Below, one piece after another: positions 29,592-41,185 of a DNA stretch of 64,000 nt (position 1 is its first letter; every line of letters begins with the position of its first letter). Source of the DNA: Denitratisoma oestradiolicum. Its GTDB lineage: Bacteria > Pseudomonadota > Gammaproteobacteria > Burkholderiales > Rhodocyclaceae. The translations under genes and the position numbers were made by a program. The notes under the pieces were generated by a model, which saw nothing but the letters and a program-made list of their open reading frames with translations, was not told the origin of the DNA and ran no database searches. The stretch covers positions 930,001-994,000 of the forward strand of contig NZ_LR778301.1 of NCBI RefSeq assembly GCF_902813185.1, read 5' to 3'.

Positions 29592-30023
29592 TTAGCCCTG
29601 GTTGGTTTTCGCCTGCAGCCCCAGTGACTGGCGGGCCAGCTTGTCCGCCTCCTGGATGCGGTGACGAGGTACCCAGCACAGGTCGGCACTGAGGAAGTGA
29701 TCCATTTTTCCTCGTGCGGCTTCGATCAGGGGAATCAGGCGGGATACCCCAGTGGTCTGGCGTCCCCGCACATGCTGCACCACGAAGTCGCTGTCGCTGA
29801 TGATCTCCAGATGATCCGCACCCGCTGCCCGTGCCCGGTCCAGTCCGGCGCAGAGGGCGTGCAGCTCCGCCTCGTTGTTGCAGCCCTGTCGGCCCAATGG
29901 GATGGCGTGGGTCTCGCGCCAGCCATCGGGATCGATCAGCACAATGCCGACACCGATGCGCCCCGGATTGGGCAGGGCGGTGCCGTCCACCCAGAGCTGC
30001 CAGTGTGGGCGCTCCTCGTTCAT
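29592..30023 (-). CDS. RNase H-fold protein (RNase HI-like)
   Basis: 143 residues from the ATG at 30023. An RNase HI-type fold with the first Asp in LWVDGTALPNPGRIGVG, the Glu in GCNNEAELHALCAGL, the Asp in IISDSDFVVQHV, and a late Asp in IQEADKLARQ, so the DEDD set seems complete. It lacks the basic protrusion of E. coli RNase HI, resembling the shorter RnhA-like or plant-type group. The upstream in-frame start at 30074 would overlap the spermidine-synthase-like gene by 44 bp; the ATG at 30023 lies 7 bp after that gene's stop and is preferred. Confidence 0.82.
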   Translation of the reverse strand: MNEERPHWQLWVDGTALPNPGRIGVGIVLIDPDGWRETHAIPLGRQGCNNEAELHALCAGLDRARAAGADHLEIISDSDFVVQHVRGRQTTGVSRLIPLIEAARGKMDHFLSADLCWVPRHRIQEADKLARQSLGLQAKTNQG

Positions 30024-30030
30024 TGGCGGT

Positions 30031-30780
30031 TCAAAGGGACAGCAAGCCGCCGGCGCAGGTGCTGGATTGCTCAAGCCGGGTCAGGGTGGGCAGCAGGTTG
30101 AGGCCCGTGGATGCCTTCAGGGCCTGGGTCGAGGTCCGCAATTCCTCCAGGGGCAGGGCGATTGTCTCGCCCCGGGCGGCGAAGGCGACGGTGTTACCGC
30201 TGTCGCAGGAGGGAAAGGCGATGGCGCGCTGGTCGAAGGCCTGTTGCAGGCGCTCCAGGCTGGCACGGAAACCCTTGTGACGGGCGAGCAGGTTGCACAC
30301 CAGCAGGCCCTGGTTGGAGAGCCGGGCCTGGCAGTTGAGATAGAAGGGCAGGGTATCCAGGGCACCGGCCCGGGCCTTGGCATCGAAGCCATCCACCAGG
30401 ATCAGGTCGTAGGGGCGGCCCTTTTTCATCACGTATTCGGCGCCGTCGCCGATTTCAATGCGCAGTTGCTCGTCTTCTGTCGGCAGCTTGAAATGCTGTT
30501 GGGCTACGGCCACCACGGCGGGCTCGATTTCCACCACGGTGAGTTTCGCCTCTGGTCGATGGCGGCGCAGGAATTTGGTCAGGGAGCCGGCCCCCAGGCC
30601 GATCAGCAGCACCCGGCGTGGCCACTCGGGTTCCGCCCGCAGCAGCAGGCAGGCCATCATCTCCCGGGTGTATTCCAGCTCCAGGGACCAGGGCCGGGCG
30701 ATGCGCATGGCGCCCTGCACCCAGTCGGAACCGAAATGCAGATAGCGGACCCCCGCTTCCTCGCTGATCTCGATATTCAT
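30031..30780 (-). CDS. Spermidine synthase-like methyltransferase-fold protein
   Basis: 249 residues. Rossmann fold with LLIGLGAGSLTKFLRRH (nucleoside-binding glycine loop), VVEIEPAVV (acidic end of strand 2), IGDGAEYV and YDLILVDGFDAKA, the pattern of the SpeE/polyamine aminopropyltransferase superfamily. The family transfers an aminopropyl group from decarboxylated SAM, but the short length and missing N-terminal beta domain mean another SAM-dependent role is possible. Probably transcribed together with the RNase H-like gene, 7 bp away. Confidence 0.78.
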   Translation of the reverse strand: MNIEISEEAGVRYLHFGSDWVQGAMRIARPWSLELEYTREMMACLLLRAEPEWPRRVLLIGLGAGSLTKFLRRHRPEAKLTVVEIEPAVVAVAQQHFKLPTEDEQLRIEIGDGAEYVMKKGRPYDLILVDGFDAKARAGALDTLPFYLNCQARLSNQGLLVCNLLARHKGFRASLERLQQAFDQRAIAFPSCDSGNTVAFAARGETIALPLEELRTSTQALKASTGLNLLPTLTRLEQSSTCAGGLLSL

Positions 30781-30803
30781 CAGTGCGGAATTACCGTGTA
30801 CGC

Positions 30804-30878
30804 GTCATTCCGGCGAATGCCGGAATCCAGAGGTTCATTCGGCATCCCTCCTGGACCCCGGCTTGCGCCGGGGTGACG
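30804..30878 (+). repeat. Short palindromic interspersed element, copy 1
   Basis: Starts GTCATTCCGGCGAATGCCGG and AATCCAG, ends CTGGACCCCGGCTTG and CGCCGGGGTGACG: two CCGG-rich hairpins at the ends of a ~75-bp unit. The same architecture, reversed, occurs at 40626-40693. Non-coding, MITE/REP-like; no transposase in the window. Confidence 0.75.
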
Positions 30879-30915
30879 GGTTTCACCATCGAGGAGAGGC
30901 TTGGCTCCATGTTCA

Positions 30916-31758
30916 TCAGTGCAGGGTCGGTGGCGGGAAAAGCTGGCCCAGCAGTTCCGGGCCAAAGCGGTATTCGTGGTTGCCGATCTCGTCGTGGATG
31001 TGAATCTCACCCCGTTCCGCCAGGATGGATTTCAATTCCTCCCGACCCAGGGAGTGGAGCATCTCCAGCACCTTGGTTTCATCCCGGGGGCTGTGATAGC
31101 TGACCGGCCGGGCCTCGAACAGACGGATCGTTTCCTCCGGGAACAGCCGGCCCAGCAGGGTCTCCGCCGGCAGGACCAGTTCATCAGGCTTTACCGTGGC
31201 CGCCAGTTGGCACACCCGGTTCCAGCCGTCGGCATCGCGCTCGTCGGCCTGGGGCAGCTTTTGCAGGAACAGCCCGCAGGCATGTTCGCCATCGGCGGCA
31301 AGCCACAACCGGGCCGGCGTCTGCTCGGACTGGGCCAGATAATGTTCGAAGATCGCAGCCAGGGTCTCGCCCTCCAGGGGCACATAGCTCTGATAGGGCT
31401 GCTGGGCGCTGTCGGTTTGCAGGCTCAGCACCAACTGGCCGTCCCCCAGCAGATGGGGCACCGGCATCGACGCCAGTTCTGCCGGCGCCCGGGCCGCGCC
31501 GCGCAGGCGCAACTGTTCGTCGCAATCCACCACCAAGAGGCTCACGGCGCCATGGCCCTGGACCTGGAAGGTCAGCCGGCCCGGTGTCTTCAGATTGTTG
31601 CCGATAAGGGTGCTGACCGCAGCCAGTTCCCCCAGCAGTTCCTTCACCACTGGTGCATAGCCCCGCCCGGCTGTCATGGCTCGCCAGGCCGGGCCCAGGC
31701 GCACCAGGGCGCCGCGGATATCGAGATCCTCGAACAGGAAGCGGTGGATGGTGTCCAT
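30916..31758 (-). CDS. hslO: Hsp33-family chaperone lacking the zinc/redox cysteines
   Basis: 280 residues, normal Hsp33 length. Hsp33 is a holdase chaperone normally activated by oxidation of a C-terminal CxC...CxxC zinc centre. The body is recognisable: RGALVRLGPAW, GELAAVSTLIGNNLK, QSYVPLEGETLAAIFEHYLAQSEQ-like segments, and SLGREELKSILAERGEI. The CxC position reads SYHSPRDE and the CxxC position IHIHDEIGNHEYRF, so all four cysteines are replaced; three other cysteines (VVDCDE, EHACGL, NRVCQL) are elsewhere. ATG 31758 is preferred to a TTG six bases upstream. Redox control by the classical switch is therefore not expected. Confidence 0.85.
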   Translation of the reverse strand: MDTIHRFLFEDLDIRGALVRLGPAWRAMTAGRGYAPVVKELLGELAAVSTLIGNNLKTPGRLTFQVQGHGAVSLLVVDCDEQLRLRGAARAPAELASMPVPHLLGDGQLVLSLQTDSAQQPYQSYVPLEGETLAAIFEHYLAQSEQTPARLWLAADGEHACGLFLQKLPQADERDADGWNRVCQLAATVKPDELVLPAETLLGRLFPEETIRLFEARPVSYHSPRDETKVLEMLHSLGREELKSILAERGEIHIHDEIGNHEYRFGPELLGQLFPPPTLH

Positions 31759-31840
31759 GGTCAAAGAAAACGCAGGGCCGCCCCGAGTTTTCTTGCCCCT
31801 TGAGGGGAGAACCGAGTGCAGCGAGGTTGTCGGGGTGGGC

Positions 31841-32188
31841 TCATTTTACGAAGCTGGCGAACAGGGCCGGGTCGAAGCCCACCAGCAACTGGCCTTCGGC
31901 CTCCACCACGGGACGCTTGATCAGGCTCGGATATTCCAGCATCAGCGCCACGGCCTTGCTCTGGGTGGTGATTTCCTGCTGCTCCGGGCTGAGCTTGCGG
32001 TAGGTGGTGCCCTTGGTGTTCACCAGGGTCTTCCAGCCCACGGCCTGGCACCACAGCACCAGCCGCTCCCGGGGCACGCCCAGCTTCTGGTAGTCGTGGA
32101 ATGCGTACTCGATACCCCGTTCCTCGCACCAGTCGAAGGCCTTTTTCATGGTGCTGCAATTCTTGATGCCGTAGAGGGTAACGCTCAT
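31841..32188 (-). CDS. ArsC/Spx-family reductase (YffB-like)
   Basis: 115 residues. The thioredoxin-fold ArsC family: MSVTLYGIKNCSTMKKAFDW carries the single N-terminal active-site cysteine, GWKTLVNTKGTTYRKL and KRPVVEAEGQLLVGF complete the fold. It resembles YffB, a glutathione-dependent reductase-like protein of uncertain substrate, more than arsenate reductase proper. The ATG at 32188 begins one base before the tex stop region, so it is coupled to tex (the stop of tex lies at 32190). Confidence 0.85.
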   Translation of the reverse strand: MSVTLYGIKNCSTMKKAFDWCEERGIEYAFHDYQKLGVPRERLVLWCQAVGWKTLVNTKGTTYRKLSPEQQEITTQSKAVALMLEYPSLIKRPVVEAEGQLLVGFDPALFASFVK

Positions 32189-32189
32189 C

Positions 32190-34514
<2,325 letters not shown>

Positions 34515-34661
34515 GAGAATGTTTCTGGTGTGGCCAAAAAAGAGGCGCGAACTATGCACCAAGGCACGGGCAAAGGCAACGCGGGGAGGGCTACCGGAAA
34601 AGGCTAAGGAGGTGCTGACTAAATCCAGTTTCGCCGGGGTGACGAATAAATCAGCATTTCC

Positions 34662-35555
34662 TTAATCCTCGGCGGTGGCGACCTCGGCGGATTCCTCGCG
34701 CAACCGTTCGAGATTTTCCTCGGTCAGATTGAGCAGGCGTAGGCAGGCGTCCCCCAGCTTGTCCCATTCACGGGTCAGGCTGCGTCCCGTGTGATGCTGC
34801 ACCAGATACTCGGCCAGTTGGGCATGGGCGATCAGTCCCTGGGAAATGACGGGAATCTCGCTGCCGTTCTCCTCCAGGGCCGTTCCATTGTGGTGATGGC
34901 GGATGGCCAGGCACAGTTCCTCGGGTAGCCACCAGCTCTGGGCCAGCAGACAACCGACAATGGCGTGGTTGGTGGGCAGGGCGGCTTCCTCGACGGCGGT
35001 GAAGGCGAGGATGGCGTCCCGGTTGGCGTCGTCGAGGATTTCCGGGTAATGATGGATGCGCTTGAGCAGCACGGGAATGCCGCAGTCGCGGAACAGGCCG
35101 AAGGTGTAGGCATCCTCGGGCTGCACCCAGACGCCCCCCGGGTTGTGCTGGGCCAGCCAGCCGGAGAGCCGGGCGATGCGGGCCGAGGAGTCCCAGAAGC
35201 GCTCCATGGTCGGAGTGGGAGGGAAAATCTGACGCAGCACCAGGCCGGCGATGGCGTGGCTGGCAGCGCGCAGACCCAGGACCATCAGGGCTTCCTTGAT
35301 GGAACGCACCTTGCGCCGGATGCCGAAATAGGGGGAGTTGGCGGTCTTGATCAGTCCCGCCGCCAGGCTGACATCGGCGCTGATGATGATGCTGAGGTGC
35401 ATGAAGTCCGGTTCATCCCTGTGCATCTCGGTGACGATCCGCTCCAGGATGGCGGGGCGGGGCGGAATGTCGATGTCCCGGATGGAGCTTTCCAGCAGAG
35501 CCCCGACCCGATGGCTGTCCACCGCGGATGTCGAAATGCCGATTCCTTCACTCAT
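34662..35555 (-). CDS. HDOD-domain signalling protein
   Basis: 297 residues, one HDOD domain. IPPRPAILERIVTEM, DEPDFMHLSIIISADVSLAAGLI and KTANSPYFGIRRKVRSIKEAL are the HDOD signature. The HD-type metal motif is degenerate (GLFRDCGIPVLL), as is usual in HDOD, so a regulatory, non-enzymatic role is likely. It overlaps the upstream GGDEF-EAL gene by 4 bp, implying linked function in c-di-GMP signalling. Confidence 0.88.
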   Translation of the reverse strand: MSEGIGISTSAVDSHRVGALLESSIRDIDIPPRPAILERIVTEMHRDEPDFMHLSIIISADVSLAAGLIKTANSPYFGIRRKVRSIKEALMVLGLRAASHAIAGLVLRQIFPPTPTMERFWDSSARIARLSGWLAQHNPGGVWVQPEDAYTFGLFRDCGIPVLLKRIHHYPEILDDANRDAILAFTAVEEAALPTNHAIVGCLLAQSWWLPEELCLAIRHHHNGTALEENGSEIPVISQGLIAHAQLAEYLVQHHTGRSLTREWDKLGDACLRLLNLTEENLERLREESAEVATAED

Positions 35556-36853
35556 GGGAGCTTCCTTTCTTGCAGCCAGATGTGCAGCGCGTCTTCATCC
35601 ATGGGGCGGGCATGGTAGTAGCCCTGGACCGCATCCACGCCGGCTTCCTCCAGGGCTTCGAGTTGTTCCCGGTTTTCCACGCCTTCGGCAACGATGGTCA
35701 TGCCCAGTTCTCTGCCCAATTGGGTCATGGCCCGGATCACGGCCAGGGCGCGGCGGTCCTCGGGTAGTACCTGGACGAAGGCCCGGTCAAGCTTGAGCTT
35801 GGTGGCGGGAATGTCCTTCAGGTTGGCCAGGCAGGAGTAGCCGGTGCCGAAGTCGTCGATGGCCAGGCCGACGCCGCACTCCCTGGCGCTGCGCAGGTTG
35901 TTCTGCACGGCATCCGAGATGTCCATGAAGAGGGATTCGGTCAGTTCCAGTTCGATCAGTTCCGGCGTCACGTCGGCGCAGAGCAGGGCGCCATGGAGGG
36001 CCTGGGCGAACTTGGGCGCCAGCAACTGGGCACGGGAAACATTGATGGCCACCTTGGTGCGCAAGCCGGCGTCCTGCAACTGACGGGCGTACTGGGCGCC
36101 CTGGAGCAGGCTCCATTCGCCGATGCGGATCACCAGGCCGGTCTTTTCCGCCACGGGGATGAATTTGGCCGGTGGAATCTGCTCGCCATCAACAGTGCAG
36201 CGCATCAAGGCTTCGATCGCCTCGATGCGGCCGTCGAAGCCCAGGATGGGCTGGTAGTGCAGACGCAGGCCCCCGGTCTCCAGGGCGGTATGCAGCTTGT
36301 TTTCGATGTCCAGTTCCTCCCGCGCCAGCAGGATGCCCAGACGGCCCGGCATGGGCTCGTCACCGGAAAAGACATAACGGTTGCCCCCCTGGCGCTTGGC
36401 GGCAATCATGGCCTGGTCGGTGCGCTCCAGGAAGACGAAGGGGTCCTCGCCGGATTCCAGGATGGCAATGCCGATGCTGGCTGAGGGATGCAGCAGGATC
36501 TCCCCCAGGCGCAGGGGCAGCTCGATGACTTGCAGAACTTCCCGGGCCAGGTCTTCCGCATGGTGCCGGTCCAGATTTGGGGCCAGGCAGACGAATTCGT
36601 CGCCCCCCATGCGGGCCAGCTCGGCTCGGCCGTAGAGTCTGGATTTAAGCCGTTCGGCGATCTGCACGATCATGTTGTCGCCCCCCAGGTGGCCGAAGGA
36701 CTCATTGATCTGGCGGAAGCGGTCCAGATCTATCCACAATGCCACTAGGGGTTTATGGCTGCCTTCTGCCCAGGCTGCGAGTTTGGTCACCAGTTCCAGG
36801 CATCCGTACCGGTCGAGAACCCCGGTGCTTGGATCGCTGCGGGTCATGGGCAT
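35552..36853 (-). CDS. GGDEF-EAL c-di-GMP turnover protein
   Basis: 433 residues with no membrane segment or PAS domain. The GGDEF domain (~residues 15-165) keeps the catalytic signature ARMGGDEFVCLA. The EAL domain (~185-425) keeps EALMRC and the downstream ELTESLFM, IDDFGTGYSCLANL and KLDRAFVQ motifs needed for phosphodiesterase activity. Both activities could be present; which dominates is not visible. The ATG at 36853 is preferred to the TTG at 36865; neither has a good Shine-Dalgarno. Followed by the HDOD gene with a 4-bp overlap. Confidence 0.92.
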   Translation of the reverse strand: MPMTRSDPSTGVLDRYGCLELVTKLAAWAEGSHKPLVALWIDLDRFRQINESFGHLGGDNMIVQIAERLKSRLYGRAELARMGGDEFVCLAPNLDRHHAEDLAREVLQVIELPLRLGEILLHPSASIGIAILESGEDPFVFLERTDQAMIAAKRQGGNRYVFSGDEPMPGRLGILLAREELDIENKLHTALETGGLRLHYQPILGFDGRIEAIEALMRCTVDGEQIPPAKFIPVAEKTGLVIRIGEWSLLQGAQYARQLQDAGLRTKVAINVSRAQLLAPKFAQALHGALLCADVTPELIELELTESLFMDISDAVQNNLRSARECGVGLAIDDFGTGYSCLANLKDIPATKLKLDRAFVQVLPEDRRALAVIRAMTQLGRELGMTIVAEGVENREQLEALEEAGVDAVQGYYHARPMDEDALHIWLQERKLP

Positions 36854-36993
36854 GCGTTCAGGCAAGAATGAAAGGCAATGAATTCTGCATCATCGGGATC
36901 GGGAGAATATTACGAAATAAGGTCGTTAAAGGCCTTTTTACTACCCAGGCTTCATTTCCCGGCAGGGCCGGGAGGCGGAGCGGAGCGTAGAAA

Positions 36994-39900
36994 TCAGGTT
37001 TGCGGATTGACCCGATTTGCCAGGGCCGTCCGCAGTGCCGCCCGCTGACGGTGGGCCGATTCGACGTTTTTCTGCTTGACCGGACCATAGCCGCGGATGG
37101 CCTCGGGCAACCGCGCCAAGGCCAGGGCATCGTCCTGGTCGGCGACGCTCAACTGGGTCAGAATCAGGTCGATGTCGGCTTCATAGTCGGCGATCAACTG
37201 TCGTTCCAGGCGTCGCTCGGGGCTGCGGCCGAAGATATCCCAGGGGGTGCCACGCAGCCGGCGCAGGGGTGCCAGGAACCTCATCAGGGTGAGCATCCAT
37301 GGGCCGAACTCCCGCTTCCTGATGCGTCCGGTGACGGGGTCGGGGCGGGCCAGCAGGGGCGGCGCCAGATGGAAGTGGATTCGGTAGTCGCCTTCGAAGT
37401 TCTCCCGTACCTGATCGAGAAAATCGCCTTCGGCATAGAGTCGGGCTACTTCGTATTCATCCTTGACGGCCAACAGCTTGAAATAGTTGTGGGCCACTGC
37501 CTCGGCCAGGATGTGGCTGCCTTGGGTCGCCTGCTCGGCGGCCCGGACCCGTTCCACCAGATCTCGGTAGCGGGCGCCATAGGCGGCATCCTGGTAGGTG
37601 GTGAGGAATTCCACGCGGCGGGCCACGATGCTGTCCAGGTCAGCGGGCGGGAGGGTATCCGTGGGCAGGGCGAAGCGTTCCACGGCGGCCTGGTCGTGGG
37701 CTGCGCGACGACCCCAGAGGAAGGCCCGGCGGTTGGTTTCCACGGCGGTGCCGTTGAGGCCGATGGTGGTCTGGATGGCTTCCAGGGAAACTGGCACCAG
37801 ACCCCGTTGCCAGGCATAGCCGAGCAGGAAGAGGTTGCTGTAGATCTCGTCGCCCATCAGGCGGGTGATGAGGCGGGTGGCGTCTAGGGCGAAGAGGGCG
37901 GTGGTGCCCACGGCATCGCCGATCACCTGCTGCATCCGCGCCAGGGGGAACTGCCAGTCCGGATTGCGGGTGAATTCGGCGGTGGGGGTCTGGGCGCAGT
38001 TGACCGCCACCCGGGTGCGGCCGGGTTGCATCTTGACCAGGGCCTCGTTGGAAGCGGTGACGATGATGTCGCCGCCGATCACCGCGTCGGCTTCGCCGGT
38101 GGCGATGCGCACCGCATGGAGGGCGGCGCTGTCGTCGCAGATGCGCACGTGGGAAAACACCGCGCCGCCTTTTTGCGCCATGCCGGTCATGTCCAGCACG
38201 CTGACGCCCTTGCCGTCGATGTGGGCCGCCATGCCGATCAGGGCGCCCAGGGTGATGACCCCGGTGCCGCCGACCCCGGTGACCAGGATGGAGTAGGGCT
38301 GGGCGGTGGCGGCCAGCGTCGGCAGGGGGGGCAGGGCGAAGCCGCTGTCGTCGAAATCCACGGCCAGGCCCCGGCGCGGCCGGCCGCCTTCGATGGTGAC
38401 GAAGGACGGGCAGAAGCCGTTCAGGCAGGAATAGTCCTTGTTGCAGGAGGACTGGTCGATGGCCCGCTTGCGCCCGAACTCGGTGTCCACCGGCACGATG
38501 GCCAGGCAGTTGCTGGCCCGGCCGCAATCGCCGCAGCCTTCGCAGACCAGGGTGTTGATGAAGACATGACGGGCCGGGTCTTCCAGCTTGCCGCGCCGCC
38601 GTCGCCGCCGCTTCTCGGCGGCGCAGGTCTGGTCGTAGAGAATGGCCGTGACGCCCGGCTGCTGGCGCATTTCGCGCTGGATCGCGTCCAGTTCGTCGCG
38701 GTGGCGGATGGCCACGTCCGGCGGCAGGTCGGCGGCAGAGTAGCCCCGGGGCGTGCCGTCGTTGACCACCACCATTTTGCCCACGCCCTCGGCCTGGAGC
38801 TGGCGGGCCATGATGGGAATCGACATGGGGCCGTCCAGGGGCTGGCCGCCGGTCATGGCCACGGCGTCGTTGTAGAGCAGCTTGTAGGTGATGTTGGCGC
38901 CGGCGGCCACGGCGGCGCGGATCGCCAGCACGCCGGAGTGGAAGTAAGTGCCGTCCCCCAGGTTGGCGAAGACGTGACGCTCCTCGGTGAAGGGGGCCTG
39001 GCCCAGCCAGGCCACCCCCTCGCCGCCCATGTGGGAGACGGTGGCGGTGTTGCGCTCCATCCAGGTCACCATGTAGTGGCAGCCGATGCCGGCCACGGCA
39101 CGGGAGCCCTCGGGCAGCCTGGTGGAGGTGTTGTGGGGACAGCCGGGGCAGAAGTGGGGGATCCGCGCCACAGGAATCAGGGGCGTGGCGGCGGCCCGCT
39201 CCCGGGCCTCGATCACCGCCAGGCGCTCGCGGATGCGGGGGGAGGTGAAGAAGCGGTCGATGCGGTTGGCGATCACCCGGGCGATCATGGCCGGGGTCAG
39301 TTCCCCCGTCGCCGGCAGTTGCCAGTCGCCGTGGGGCAGCGCCCATTCGCCCTTCTCATCGAACTTGCCGATGACCCGGGGGCGCACGTCCTCACGCCAG
39401 TTGTAGAGCTCCTCCTTGAGCTGGTATTCGATGAACTGGCGTTTTTCCTCCACCACCAGAATCTCTTCCAGGCCCTGGGCGAAGCGCCGCACGCCGTCGG
39501 CTTCCAGGGGCCAGACCATGCCCACTTTGTAGAGACGGATGCCGATCCGGGCCGCCAGTTCCTCGTCCAGGCCCAGGTCGTCGAAGGCCTGGCGCACGTC
39601 CAGGTAGCTCTTGCCGCAGGCGATGATGCCCAGACGGGGATGGGGCGAATCGATCACCACCCGGTTCAGGCCGTTGGCCCGGCAGTAGGCCAGGGCCGCA
39701 TAGAGCTTGTGGTTGATCAGGCGTTCCTCCTGGACCAGGCGCTCGTCGGGCCAGCGGATGTTGAGCCCCCCCGGCGGCAGCTCGAAATCCGTGGGCAGCA
39801 GGATGCGCACCCGCGCCGGGTCCACTTCCACGGAGGCGGAGGACTCGATGGTGTCCGCCACCGCCTTGAAGCCTACCCAGCAGCCCGAATAGCGCGACAT

Positions 39901-40470
39901 GGCCCAGCCATGCAGCCCCAGGTCCAGATAGTCCTGCACCCCGGAGGGGGCCAGCACCGGCATCATGGCCGCCTTGAACATGTGTTCGCTCTGGTGGGCC
40001 AGGGTGGAGGAGCGGGCGGCATGGTCGTCCCCGGCCACGGCGATGACGCCGCCATGGCGGGCGGTGCCGGCTGAATTGGCGTGCTTGAACACGTCCCCGC
40101 AACGGTCCACCCCCGGCCCCTTGCCATACCACAGGCCGAAGACACCGTCGTAGCGGGAGCCGGGGAAGATGTCCAGTTGCTGGCTGCCCCACAGGGCGGT
40201 GGCCGCCAGGTCTTCGTTGATGCCGGGGCGGAACAGGATGTGATGGCGCTCCAGGTGTTCCCGAGCCTTCCACAGGGTCAGGTCCAGACCTCCCAGGGGT
40301 GAGCCCCGATAGCCGGAAATATAGCCGGCGGTATTCAGTCCGGCAGCCGAATCCCGTTGCCGTTGCAGCATGGCCAGACGCGCCAGGGCCTGGGTGCCGG
40401 TAAGAAAGACGCGACCGGATTCGCAGGTGTATTTGTCGTCGAGGCTGATGGAACCCAGAGGCGCGTTCAT
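36994..40470 (-). CDS. Indolepyruvate ferredoxin oxidoreductase, fused alpha-gamma type
   Basis: 1158 residues: the single-chain form of the enzyme that oxidatively decarboxylates indolepyruvate (and other aryl or branched 2-oxoacids) to acyl-CoA, reducing ferredoxin. N-terminal pyrimidine/PP domain with GYRGSPLGGLD; TPP-binding domain with the GDGTYFHSG and NDAVAMTGGQP motifs around residues 470-530; a [4Fe-4S] region VCEGCGDCGRASNCLAI near 615; C-terminal gamma domain with GVGGTGVITLGALIG near 710. Complete and in frame. Start ATG 40470, which gives MNAPLGSISLDDKYT. Confidence 0.92.
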   Translation of the reverse strand: MNAPLGSISLDDKYTCESGRVFLTGTQALARLAMLQRQRDSAAGLNTAGYISGYRGSPLGGLDLTLWKAREHLERHHILFRPGINEDLAATALWGSQQLDIFPGSRYDGVFGLWYGKGPGVDRCGDVFKHANSAGTARHGGVIAVAGDDHAARSSTLAHQSEHMFKAAMMPVLAPSGVQDYLDLGLHGWAMSRYSGCWVGFKAVADTIESSASVEVDPARVRILLPTDFELPPGGLNIRWPDERLVQEERLINHKLYAALAYCRANGLNRVVIDSPHPRLGIIACGKSYLDVRQAFDDLGLDEELAARIGIRLYKVGMVWPLEADGVRRFAQGLEEILVVEEKRQFIEYQLKEELYNWREDVRPRVIGKFDEKGEWALPHGDWQLPATGELTPAMIARVIANRIDRFFTSPRIRERLAVIEARERAAATPLIPVARIPHFCPGCPHNTSTRLPEGSRAVAGIGCHYMVTWMERNTATVSHMGGEGVAWLGQAPFTEERHVFANLGDGTYFHSGVLAIRAAVAAGANITYKLLYNDAVAMTGGQPLDGPMSIPIMARQLQAEGVGKMVVVNDGTPRGYSAADLPPDVAIRHRDELDAIQREMRQQPGVTAILYDQTCAAEKRRRRRRGKLEDPARHVFINTLVCEGCGDCGRASNCLAIVPVDTEFGRKRAIDQSSCNKDYSCLNGFCPSFVTIEGGRPRRGLAVDFDDSGFALPPLPTLAATAQPYSILVTGVGGTGVITLGALIGMAAHIDGKGVSVLDMTGMAQKGGAVFSHVRICDDSAALHAVRIATGEADAVIGGDIIVTASNEALVKMQPGRTRVAVNCAQTPTAEFTRNPDWQFPLARMQQVIGDAVGTTALFALDATRLITRLMGDEIYSNLFLLGYAWQRGLVPVSLEAIQTTIGLNGTAVETNRRAFLWGRRAAHDQAAVERFALPTDTLPPADLDSIVARRVEFLTTYQDAAYGARYRDLVERVRAAEQATQGSHILAEAVAHNYFKLLAVKDEYEVARLYAEGDFLDQVRENFEGDYRIHFHLAPPLLARPDPVTGRIRKREFGPWMLTLMRFLAPLRRLRGTPWDIFGRSPERRLERQLIADYEADIDLILTQLSVADQDDALALARLPEAIRGYGPVKQKNVESAHRQRAALRTALANRVNPQT

Positions 40471-40625
40471 TCCATTCTCCTGTCGAGTTCCGGCCGTCGG
40501 CCGGCCTGGTTTCAGTATCGGACAAGGATGCTGTTCTGGCTACGGGTATCAATACGTCACCGAGCCTGCCGGCCTGGTCGAGGGGATTGCTGGAAGCCGG
40601 CGTTTAGGGAAACACCGATTAAGTC

Positions 40626-40693
40626 CGTCACACCGGCGAAGGCCGGTGTCCAGTGCGTTGATTTTCCTGGATTCCGGCGTTCGCCGGAATGAC
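40626..40693 (-). repeat. Short palindromic interspersed element, copy 2
   Basis: On the minus strand: GTCATTCCGGCGAACGCCGG, AATCCAG, a spacer, then CTGGACACCGGCCTTC and CGCCGGTGTGACG. Same plan as 30804-30878. It lies in the 248-bp gap between Hsp15 and the indolepyruvate oxidoreductase; the rest of that gap shows no gene. Confidence 0.75.
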
Positions 40694-40718
40694 GCATTGG
40701 GACTTGTTCGGCGCTTCC

Positions 40719-41111
40719 TTAGCCGAAATTCCGGATCAGGCGCCCGGCCCGCTTGGTGGGACGGCCCTTGAGATCGGCTCCCGGGGTCGGCGCCAGCCGC
40801 CGCAGTTCCTGGGCCGCGCTGCGTCGGGCCTGACTCTCTGCGGTTTCCTGATACAGCAGCCGGGCCTCGGGTGCTGGCCGGCGCTGGGCGTTGAGGCCTT
40901 GCACGAGCACCGTCCAAGTGGTCTCGGCCGCGGTGATTTCCAGTTCGTCACCGATGCGCAGTTCCCGCGAGGGTTTCACGTGCTGTCCCTGCCAGCGCAC
41001 CTTGCCCGCCTCGATGGCGGAGGCGGCCAGGCTCCGGGTCTTGAAGAATCGGGCGACCCAGAGCCACTTGTCGAGGCGCAGGCTGGGCAGGGAAGATGGT
41101 TGGGCGATCAT
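40719..41111 (-). CDS. hslR: Heat-shock protein 15, S4 RNA-binding protein
   Basis: 130 residues with an S4 domain: LRLDKWLWVARFFKTRSLAA, AIEAGKVRWQGQHVKPS and RIGDELEI. Hsp15 rescues stalled 50S subunits carrying a nascent chain and peptidyl-tRNA. The C-terminal tail is basic and low-complexity (GRPTKRAGRLIRNFG). The ATG at 41111 starts MIAQPSSLPSLR; the conserved domain begins directly after. Divergent from tpiA across 136 bp. Confidence 0.9.
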   Translation of the reverse strand: MIAQPSSLPSLRLDKWLWVARFFKTRSLAASAIEAGKVRWQGQHVKPSRELRIGDELEITAAETTWTVLVQGLNAQRRPAPEARLLYQETAESQARRSAAQELRRLAPTPGADLKGRPTKRAGRLIRNFG

Positions 41112-41185
41112 TACGGGACTATAGCAATCCCCCAGGCGCCAGCATCATCTGGCCAGGCGCTATGGCGCCTGTGTCAAGGGTTCAT

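Noticed and set aside
29309..29689. Upstream extension of the DsbD-like open frame
   Set aside because: It would be translated backwards through tRNA-Asp and its terminator. The signal peptide start at 29308 is convincing.
38026..40074. A 682-codon plus-strand open frame opposite the indolepyruvate oxidoreductase, and similar long antisense frames opposite nuo and tex
   Set aside because: Same GC-rich antisense effect. The composition is Gly/His/Gln-rich with no motifs.
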